Assembly (NCBI GenBank): GCA_020849195.1
Contig: JADLGT010000165.1
Span: 1 to 6,559 of the forward strand
Source: Bacteroidia bacterium
GTDB taxonomy: Bacteria; Bacteroidota; Bacteroidia; JABDFU01
Direction: 5' to 3'
Length of the DNA stretch: 6,559 nt
The position numbers were made by a program, and so were the translations under genes. The notes below the pieces were generated by a model. It was given only the letters and a program-made list of their open reading frames with translations. It was not told where the DNA came from and made no database searches. This document shows positions 1 to 4,985 of the stretch, piece by piece; the stretch's first letter is position 1; each line of letters begins with the position of its first letter.

Positions 1-405
1 CTTGATAGAATGGCCGCCCAGTATAAAGTTACTTTTACCGATAAGGAGAAAAAAACTTTTGCCGGTCTCACCAGCATCGGTGTTTCTATGCAGAACTTGC
101 AGGAGTACCTTAATATGGATGATGTAAAGCGATCGAAAGTAAAATCACCCGGCATACCACTCGACTCGCTTAATCCGCAATTAGCCGACTGGATTCAGTT
201 CGGGCGCATTGAAGCAGCAAAACAAGCAAAAGCCGAAAAAGAAAAAGCTGAAAAACTGGGTCGTGAATTTAAATACGAGCCTCTGCGTTTTGCCATTAAG
301 GCAGATGGCAATGCACATTATATGGCTGTTAAACAAGTAATAGATGTGTTTAAAAAATTAGATATATACAGATTTAATTTAATTACAGACTTAGAAAAGG
401 AATAA
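1..405 (+). CDS. exbD: ExbD-family biopolymer transporter, first copy (5'-partial)
   Basis: C-terminal part of an ExbD/TolR protein, the proton-channel subunit that works with ExbB to energise TonB in the inner membrane. The frame is open to the left edge: the codons before the ATG at 10 read L-D-R, matching the L-(D/E)-R-M-A-A-Q-Y stretch of Bacteroidota ExbDs, so that ATG is an internal Met and not the start. The N-terminal cytoplasmic tail, the transmembrane helix and its key Asp lie outside the window. What remains is periplasmic: a helical segment with PGIPLDSLN, then the conserved end with KADGNAHY, VKQVIDVF and RFNLITDLE. Between them, at 208-279, is a Lys/Glu/Ala-rich stretch that looks like an inserted helix; relatives I recall are shorter there. 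A second, divergent exbD follows 110 bases downstream. Family assignment is firm; the exact gene name is by similarity. Confidence 0.9.
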   Translation, partial: LDRMAAQYKVTFTDKEKKTFAGLTSIGVSMQNLQEYLNMDDVKRSKVKSPGIPLDSLNPQLADWIQFGRIEAAKQAKAEKEKAEKLGREFKYEPLRFAIKADGNAHYMAVKQVIDVFKKLDIYRFNLITDLEKE

Positions 406-486
406 TGAATATTCCCTTGTATGGAATTATATTTTTCTATACAAAAAAATGGTTTTTCTCTCCCAATGCTGAGGGAAATTTTATTC

Positions 487-501
487 CTCTCCTTTGGAGA
501 G
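487..501 (+). repeat. Hairpin CTCTCC-TTT-GGAGAG in the exbD-exbD gap
   Basis: A perfect 6-base stem (487-492 with 496-501) and a TTT loop sit 14 bases before the second exbD start. CTCTCC also occurs at 458-463, so the GGAGAG arm has two possible partners. No U-run follows, so it does not look like a terminator. GGAGAG is too far from the ATG to be a standard ribosome binding site. It could be an eroded copy of a dispersed palindrome with a CCTCTCC-TTT-GGAGAGG-type core, which I recall from Bacteroidota genomes, or an mRNA processing element. The rest of the 406-515 gap is A/T-rich with no clear promoter. Confidence 0.5.
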
Positions 502-515
502 CATAGTAGAAACTT

Positions 516-1169
516 ATGGCAGAAGTAAACACAGGTGATGGTGGCGGTGGCCACGGCAAACATCAAAAGAAAAGAGCAAAAAAATCATCTACGCGTATTG
601 ATATGACGCCCATGGTTGATTTAGCTTTTCTATTGTTAACCTTCTTTGTGCTTACCTCTACATTCAGTAAGCCTAAAACAATGGAAATTAATTATCCTGC
701 CGATCCTAAAGATCCAAAACAAAATCAAAAAGTAAATAATTCATTAACATTTATTTTGTCAGAAAATAATTCTGTTTATTATTATGCCGGACAGTTTTAC
801 GGGAAAGGAAACCCCGAAGGAAAGCCCGAAACAGCATTGAAAAAAACTGATTTTTCGAAAGACGGGCTGCGCAAACTATTACTCGATGCAAATAAACCTA
901 CACGAGATGCAATTAAAGAGTTGGAAGAGCGCGATAAGAAAAAAGAAATAGCCGACACCACATTTAAAAGATTAGTGCGCGAAGAAAAATCGAAAAAAGA
1001 AGCATTGACCGTACTTATTAAATCGGATGACAAAGCAAAGTATAAGAATGTAATTGACTTAATGGACGAATTAAATATTACAATGATTGGCAAATACGCT
1101 GTTGTTGACCTGTCGGCTCCTGAGTTGGATTTGGTGAAAGCAGCCAACTTAGCTAACCCTAAACAATAA
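516..1169 (+). CDS. exbD: ExbD-family biopolymer transporter, second copy
   Basis: Full-length ExbD/TolR protein of 217 residues, longer than the roughly 140 of E. coli ExbD. Residues 1-26 are a Gly/His/Lys-rich cytoplasmic tail. S-T-R-I-D-M-T-P-M-V-D at 25-35 leads into one transmembrane helix (about 34-50); Asp35 aligns with E. coli ExbD Asp25, the proton-path residue. The periplasmic part starts with SKPKTMEINYP (51-61), carries a beta-like segment SLTFILSENNSVYYYAG (76-92), then a strongly charged, probably helical region (about 128-163), and ends with the family's VLIKSDDKAKYKNVIDLMDELN fold segment (166-187). The ATG at 516 has no good Shine-Dalgarno sequence. Its stop lies 4 bases before tonB, so the two are almost surely co-transcribed. 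Two different ExbDs in tandem is a common Bacteroidota arrangement. They probably form a mixed dimer in the ExbB pentamer, but this is inference. Confidence 0.93.
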   Translation: MAEVNTGDGGGGHGKHQKKRAKKSSTRIDMTPMVDLAFLLLTFFVLTSTFSKPKTMEINYPADPKDPKQNQKVNNSLTFILSENNSVYYYAGQFYGKGNPEGKPETALKKTDFSKDGLRKLLLDANKPTRDAIKELEERDKKKEIADTTFKRLVREEKSKKEALTVLIKSDDKAKYKNVIDLMDELNITMIGKYAVVDLSAPELDLVKAANLANPKQ

Positions 1170-1173
1170 AAAA

Positions 1174-1986
1174 ATGGCCGGCTCATTAATAAACCCATGG
1201 ACAAATGTTGTGTCGGAAGAACGGAATTCGATTGTTTTTGAGAACCGCAATAAAATGTACGGCGCATTTGTTATCCGGAAAGAGTACGCTCGTACAGTCT
1301 TAATAGCACTCATCTCTACCAGTGTTGCCATTGTATTAATTGCGATTACTCCTAAAATACTTGAATTGATAAAAGGCTCGACAGAAGAAAAAATAGTAGC
1401 AGTTGACATAACACCTGTCGATCTTACCGCACCGCCTCCCATTGATGAAACAACTCCGCCCCCGCCGCCCCCGCCGCCTCCCCCTGTAATGGAAACAGTA
1501 AAGTTTACGCCTCCTGTTGTTGTTGACGACCCTGTTGTTGACGACCCGCCGCCACCTCAAGAAACCGAAACGCAGGTGAGCACAGTTACACAAGAAGGTA
1601 CCGGTAACGATGACATTATTATACCTGACAACAAAGGCACAGGTCCGGTTGAGGCTGTAAAAGATGAGGTATTCACCGTTGTTGAACAAATGCCCGAGTT
1701 TCAGGGTGGTCCTGCCGAAATGTATAAGTTTATTTCGAAAAATATTCAGTACCCGCAAATAGAAAAAGAAAATGGTATTCAAGGAACCGTTTATGTAACC
1801 TTTGTAGTTGACAAAAGCGGAAATATTAAAGATGTTAAATCGCTCCGCGGAGTAGCCGGAGGACCTAACTTAGAAAAAGAAGCTATACGTGTTGTTAAAA
1901 TGATGCCTCCTTGGAAATCAGGAAAACAAAATGGCAGGGAAGTCTCTGTTCAGTTTAACCTGCCTATCAAATTTGTCCTTAAGTAA
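1174..1986 (+). CDS. tonB: Energy transducer TonB
   Basis: TonB links the ExbB-ExbD motor to outer-membrane TonB-dependent receptors across the periplasm. This 270-residue protein has a cytoplasmic N-terminus with IVFENRNKMYGAFVIRKEY (20-38), typical of Bacteroidota TonBs; a transmembrane anchor at about 41-59; then a Pro-rich spacer with ten consecutive prolines (95-104) and a duplicated VVDDP (116-125). The C-terminal domain (about 166-270) contains EQMPEFQGGP (171-180), the beta-strand segment GTVYVTFVVDKSGNI (204-218), and MMPPWKSGKQNGREVSVQFNLPIKF. The last of these is the canonical TonB-C end that pairs with the receptor TonB box. The start is 4 bases after the exbD stop, inside a run of seven A residues with no Shine-Dalgarno sequence, which suggests coupled or A-rich-leader translation. 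The Pro-rich spacer is short for bridging the periplasm, but such lengths occur in this phylum. Confidence 0.96.
   Translation: MAGSLINPWTNVVSEERNSIVFENRNKMYGAFVIRKEYARTVLIALISTSVAIVLIAITPKILELIKGSTEEKIVAVDITPVDLTAPPPIDETTPPPPPPPPPPVMETVKFTPPVVVDDPVVDDPPPPQETETQVSTVTQEGTGNDDIIIPDNKGTGPVEAVKDEVFTVVEQMPEFQGGPAEMYKFISKNIQYPQIEKENGIQGTVYVTFVVDKSGNIKDVKSLRGVAGGPNLEKEAIRVVKMMPPWKSGKQNGREVSVQFNLPIKFVLK
1456..1485 (+). repeat. Ten-proline codon tract in tonB
   Basis: Ten consecutive CCN codons (mostly CCG and CCC) encode residues 95-104 of TonB. They form a local GC-rich island in an otherwise A/T-rich gene. Mixed codon use argues against recent simple slippage. Translation of such a run usually depends on elongation factor P. 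The tract belongs to the rigid periplasm-spanning spacer. Confidence 0.9.
1518..1547 (+). repeat. Tandem 15-base duplication encoding VVDDP twice
   Basis: Two identical, adjacent 15-base units (1518-1532 and 1533-1547, TGTTGTTGACGACCC) encode V-V-D-D-P at TonB residues 116-120 and 121-125. The perfect identity suggests a recent in-frame duplication that lengthens the spacer by five residues. Confidence 0.85.
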
Positions 1987-1995
1987 ATTTACTTA
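1980..1995 (+). repeat. 16-base perfect palindrome over the tonB stop codon
   Basis: TAAGTAAATTTACTTA is its own reverse complement and includes the TAA stop of tonB (1984-1986). One further G-U pair and a C-G pair extend it to 1978-1997. As RNA it would make a weak, A/U-rich hairpin. Without a U-run or GC-rich stem it is a poor terminator, and the next gene starts at 2012. It could be a protein-binding site or chance. Confidence 0.4.
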
Positions 1996-2011
1996 GGCAA
2001 TAAAGCCTGCA

Positions 2012-2239
2012 TTGAATAAGCTTCTGCAATATTTTAGTTTGGCAATGGTATTCCTGTATATGGGTATAGGCGTACTGTTCATTTTTTCATCGGTGCTGAT
2101 GAACCTTGTGCCCGAAAACCGAACACTACTTGGTGCTGTGTTTATTGTTTATGGCTTATTCCGTACTATAATTACCCTACGCAAAATAAAAAAATTGAAA
2201 AGGGAAGGCCCGAAGGCAACCAACTCTTTTTTAAATTGA
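2012..2239 (+). CDS. Small two-helix inner-membrane protein, unknown function
   Basis: A 75-residue protein with two predicted membrane helices (about 8-30 and 38-56) joined by a short loop (NLVPENRT), and a Lys/Arg-rich cytoplasmic tail (RKIKKLKREGPK, 57-68). This suggests both ends are cytoplasmic. I do not recognise a catalytic motif and assign no function. It starts 25 bases after tonB, and its stop overlaps a possible TTG start of the next gene, so it is likely part of the tonB transcript. The TTG at 2012 is chosen because it gives a natural leader (M-N-K-L-L-Q-Y) before helix 1; the first in-frame ATG, at 2045, would begin inside that helix. No Shine-Dalgarno sequence is visible. Reality of the gene is likely given composition and packing, but the start is uncertain. 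Confidence 0.72.
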   Translation: MNKLLQYFSLAMVFLYMGIGVLFIFSSVLMNLVPENRTLLGAVFIVYGLFRTIITLRKIKKLKREGPKATNSFLN

Positions 2240-2244
2240 GCTGC

Positions 2245-3189
2245 ATGCATTTAACAGGAAAAAATAAAATCACCCTATCGCTTATTTTTTATTTCGCTTC
2301 TGTTTATTTGAGCTGTACAAGCCCTTATGGGATGAAAGAGCCAACTGACACAGCCACCTCCGGAGAGGTAAACATAGTGGTGGATGAGTCGTATTCGCTG
2401 CTGTTCGACACCGAAATTTATACATTTCAATCGCTGTACGTAAAAGCAAAAGTGCATGTAGCGTATCTGTCCGAGAACGATGCGCTACAGGCTTTGATGA
2501 ACGATTCGGCAAAAGTGGCGGTAATTAACCGTAAGTTAACAGATGTAGAAAAAAAACAATTTGAAGCAAAAAATCTTTTTCCGATTGAAACAAAAATAGC
2601 CGAAGATGCCATTGCCTTTGTGGTGAACAACAGCAATCCGGATACAAATCTTTATATGGAACAAATTACCCGTATAATAACCGGTGCCGATACTTCGTGG
2701 AAACAAATCAACAAAGAAACAAAGCTAAGTGCTATAAATATTATTTTCGACAATCCGAATTCGGCCAACGCAAGGTATATTGCTGCTCTTTCGAAAATAA
2801 ATAAACTGCCTGCCAACGCTTATGCCGTTAAATCGAATCCGGAAGTGATAGATTATGTAAGCAAAAATAAAAATGCCTTGGGTGTAGTCAGCGTTCATTG
2901 GATAAGCGACAGAGACGACAGCATTTCACGTGGGTTTTTAAAAAAGGTTAAGGTTATTGGTATTAGCAAATCGCCAAACAGCGAAACCTTTTACAGACCG
3001 TATCAAGCCTGGATAAAAACAAAAGACTATCCGTTTTGCAGAGATGTGTATATGATTAACCGCCAAACCAGAGCAGGGCTTGGCATGGGCTTTGTATCAT
3101 TTGTTGCAGGAGAACAGGGGCAGCGGATAATACTTAAAACGGGGCTTATTCCTGCTATTGCACCAACAAGAATGGTGGAAATACATTAA
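2245..3189 (+). CDS. PstS-like periplasmic substrate-binding lipoprotein
   Basis: A 314-residue protein of the PstS-like binding family, probably lipid-anchored: residues 10-23 are hydrophobic and are followed by Y-L-S-C (Cys24), an imperfect lipobox. Family landmarks are GEVNIVVDESYSLLF (40-54), VAVINRKLTDVEKK (91-104, the R-x-L-T segment), KIAEDAIAFVVNNSNP (117-132), ITGADTSWKQI (145-155), NIIFDNPNSANARY (165-178) and the C-terminal GQRIILKTGLIPA (292-304). In phosphate-binding PstS proteins the loop after DNPNS normally reads S-G-T; here it is S-A-N-A-R, so phosphate binding is doubtful. No pst permease or ATPase genes are adjacent. A sensing or scaffold role linked to TonB is possible but inferred. 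ATG at 2245 is preferred because it gives a normal signal peptide; a TTG at 2236, overlapping the previous stop, would add three residues. Confidence 0.85.
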   Translation: MHLTGKNKITLSLIFYFASVYLSCTSPYGMKEPTDTATSGEVNIVVDESYSLLFDTEIYTFQSLYVKAKVHVAYLSENDALQALMNDSAKVAVINRKLTDVEKKQFEAKNLFPIETKIAEDAIAFVVNNSNPDTNLYMEQITRIITGADTSWKQINKETKLSAINIIFDNPNSANARYIAALSKINKLPANAYAVKSNPEVIDYVSKNKNALGVVSVHWISDRDDSISRGFLKKVKVIGISKSPNSETFYRPYQAWIKTKDYPFCRDVYMINRQTRAGLGMGFVSFVAGEQGQRIILKTGLIPAIAPTRMVEIH

Positions 3190-3202
3190 TCCGGGTATTC
3201 GG

Positions 3203-3223
3203 AACGCGCTGCGTTAATTTTTT
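3203..3223 (+). terminator. Candidate intrinsic terminator after the PstS-like gene
   Basis: AACGC-GCT-GCGTT forms a perfect 5-base stem with a 3-base loop (3203-3215), followed after two A residues by six T residues (3218-3223). It lies 14 bases past the stop codon, where the tonB cluster would be expected to end. The stem is short, so termination may be partial. The octamer TTCGGAAC occurs at 3198-3205 and again at 3225-3232, and GGGTAT (3193-3198) can pair with ATACCC (3246-3251), so other folds compete. Confidence 0.45.
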
Positions 3224-3284
3224 GTTCGGAACTGCTATGCCCGTTATACCCAACGAACGGAAGGTTTCTATCTGTCTTTAGGGA

Positions 3285-3298
3285 GAATTTGCAAATTC
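3285..3298 (+). promoter_or_regulatory. 14-base palindrome upstream of the TPR gene (possible operator)
   Basis: GAATTTGCAAATTC is a perfect inverted repeat located 18 bases before the candidate -7 box and 58 bases before the TPR start. Its size, symmetry and position fit a dimeric regulator site. Its central TTTG may double as a -33 element. No matching regulator gene is in the window, so this is inference from symmetry and position. Confidence 0.35.
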
Positions 3299-3315
3299 AA
3301 ATGTAAAATTTCGGT

Positions 3316-3323
3316 TAAATTTG
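3316..3323 (+). promoter_or_regulatory. Bacteroidota-type -7 promoter box (TAAATTTG)
   Basis: TAAATTTG matches the TAnnTTTG -7 consensus of the Bacteroidota primary sigma factor. It lies 32 bases before the TPR start, giving a leader of roughly 25 bases. The nearest upstream TTTG (3288-3291) leaves a 24-base spacer, slightly long. A TATAAT at 3330-3335 is a weaker alternative, as that motif is common by chance in A/T-rich DNA. Confidence 0.5.
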
Positions 3324-3355
3324 TAATAATATAATCATTAGTAAACCTCTGATTT

Positions 3356-4942
3356 ATGAAAATGAAAAAAACAGTTTGGGCATGTAGCTTACTTGTTGGA
3401 GTAACTGTAAAAGCGCAAACCCTCAACGAAGCAATCCGGATGACGGAGAACGAACAGTTTGAAAGTGCGGATAAAGCTTTTCAAAAACTTATACAAGCAC
3501 AGCCTACCAACGGCAGCAATTACTATTACTATGGCGAAAATTTTTTCAAAAACGATCTTCCCGATAAAGCCAAAACAATGTACCAAAAAGGGATTGATGT
3601 AAATGCAAACAATGCACTTAATTATGTTGGATTAGGCAAAATACAATACGCACAAAACAATATGAGCGAGGCCAATGCTAATTTCTTTAAAGCAAAAACT
3701 ATTTCGCAATCAAAAAACGCGGCGGCACTAATGGAAATAGCCGATGTGTATATTAATTCCGAAGTAAAAAATGTTACTGAAGCAATAAAGTTATTGAACG
3801 CTGCTTCCATAATAGAACCCAAAAACCCTGAGATATATACATTAATCGGCGATGCCTACCTCGAGCAAAATGACGGCAACATGGCCATTGCGAATTATGA
3901 AAAAGCCCTGAACATTAACCCAAAATTTACTAAAGCTATTTTGCGCGAAGGGAAACTATATAGTCGCGCTAAAAATTACAATTTGGCACTGGATTATTAT
4001 AACAAAGCTATTGCTATTGATTCGTCGTTTGCACCGGCCTTTCGCGAGCGCGCCGAATTGCGTTTCCGCGCCGGACAATCAGATCGGGCGGCAGCCGACT
4101 ATCAAAAATACCTGCGGCTGAATGATAACATTAGCGCTCGCATCCGTTATGCTTCTTTCAAATTTGTGAGTAAAGATTACAAAACGGCTATCGAAGAAAT
4201 GCAAGCCATACAAACGAAAGACACATCAGATGTTAATGTTTACCGCTTGTTGGGTTATTCGTATTATGAAACCGGCAATTACTCAAATGGGGTAACAAAC
4301 ATGACCGCATTTTTTGCCAAGGCTCCGGCAGCAGGAAAAAAACTGCTGGCTTCCGATTACGAATATTTGGGTAAAAGCCAAATAAAAATCGGAAATGATT
4401 CGCTTGGCGAGCTGAATTTACTTAAAGCTATACAAATGGACAGCAGCAAAACTGATTTGTATTCGGACATTGCGAGCGGCTGTCTAAAGAAAAAAAATTA
4501 TCCTTGTGCCATTCTGAATTATGAGAAAAAAATTGCATCAGAAAAAGATAAAACCGGAAATGCAAATGATTATTACGGCTTGGGACGTGCGGCATATTTC
4601 AGTAAAGATTATGTTAAAGCCGACACCTCTTTTTCGCAACTGATTCGTATGCAGCCTAATTTGCCTTACGGCTATTTATGGCGAGCGCGTTGTAACGCAC
4701 AGTTTGACCCTGATTCAAAGAAAGGTATGGCTGCCCCGCATTATGAAAAATATATAGTTCAAGCAAGTGCAGATATGGAAAAAAACAAAAGAGATATTAT
4801 TGAAGCCTACGAATACCTCGGGTATTACAATATGCTTCTGAAAAACTATCCGAAAGCCAAAGAGGATTGGACAAAACTTAAAGAAATAGACCCCAATAAT
4901 ATTAAGGCTAAAAAAGCCTTATCCGATCCGAATATGAAATAA
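3356..4942 (+). CDS. Exported tetratricopeptide-repeat (TPR) protein
   Basis: A 528-residue protein with an N-terminal signal peptide (M-K-M-K-K, hydrophobic 6-18, then V-K-A before Gln21), so probably periplasmic or envelope-located. Almost all the rest is TPR helices. The clearest repeats are at about 157-190 (YTLIGDAYLEQNDGNMAIANY), 191-224, 225-258, 293-326, 403-436 and 485-516, with typical G-A-Y and A-x-x-x-Y-x-K-A-L-x-I-x-P patterns. Weaker ones fill the gaps. TPR proteins act as protein-binding scaffolds; the partner is not shown by the sequence. It follows the TonB cluster after a 166-base gap with its own promoter candidate. The ATG at 3356 has a second ATG two codons later (3362); either gives a valid signal peptide, and neither has a Shine-Dalgarno sequence. 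The far C-terminus has no extra domain. Confidence 0.88.
   Translation: MKMKKTVWACSLLVGVTVKAQTLNEAIRMTENEQFESADKAFQKLIQAQPTNGSNYYYYGENFFKNDLPDKAKTMYQKGIDVNANNALNYVGLGKIQYAQNNMSEANANFFKAKTISQSKNAAALMEIADVYINSEVKNVTEAIKLLNAASIIEPKNPEIYTLIGDAYLEQNDGNMAIANYEKALNINPKFTKAILREGKLYSRAKNYNLALDYYNKAIAIDSSFAPAFRERAELRFRAGQSDRAAADYQKYLRLNDNISARIRYASFKFVSKDYKTAIEEMQAIQTKDTSDVNVYRLLGYSYYETGNYSNGVTNMTAFFAKAPAAGKKLLASDYEYLGKSQIKIGNDSLGELNLLKAIQMDSSKTDLYSDIASGCLKKKNYPCAILNYEKKIASEKDKTGNANDYYGLGRAAYFSKDYVKADTSFSQLIRMQPNLPYGYLWRARCNAQFDPDSKKGMAAPHYEKYIVQASADMEKNKRDIIEAYEYLGYYNMLLKNYPKAKEDWTKLKEIDPNNIKAKKALSDPNMK
4903..4921 (+). repeat. 7-base-stem hairpin at the 3' end of the TPR gene
   Basis: TAAGGCT and AGCCTTA flank five A residues as a perfect inverted repeat within the last codons (I-K-A-K-K-A-L). 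It lies 22 bases before the stop. No T-run follows on either strand, so it is not a standard terminator. In the short convergent gap it is nevertheless the strongest local structure and could slow polymerase or protect the 3' end. Confidence 0.35.
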
Positions 4943-4985
4943 CAAATTCGTTACCGACAGATACAAGCGGATGAAGGAGGTTGTT

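Noticed and set aside
10..12. ATG as the start of the first exbD
   Set aside because: The frame is open upstream and the preceding L-D-R matches the family, so the gene begins outside the window.
797..1267. Minus-strand 156-codon open frame opposite the second exbD
   Set aside because: It is entirely antisense to a confidently assigned exbD/tonB coding region, rich in Ser/Phe as expected for a shadow frame, with no recognisable domain.
1336..1782. Minus-strand 148-codon open frame opposite tonB
   Set aside because: Its Arg/Gly-rich part is simply the complement of the proline tract; no family features.
4903..4921. Hairpin as a bidirectional terminator for the TPR gene and kup
   Set aside because: The stem is good but no T-run follows on either strand and it lies inside the TPR coding region; kept only as a structural repeat.
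4974..4980. Perfect AAGGAGG Shine-Dalgarno-like sequence on the plus strand in the convergent gap
   Set aside because: Only an eight-codon frame from an immediately adjacent TTG follows, antisense to the kup 3' end; starts in this window do not use Shine-Dalgarno sequences.
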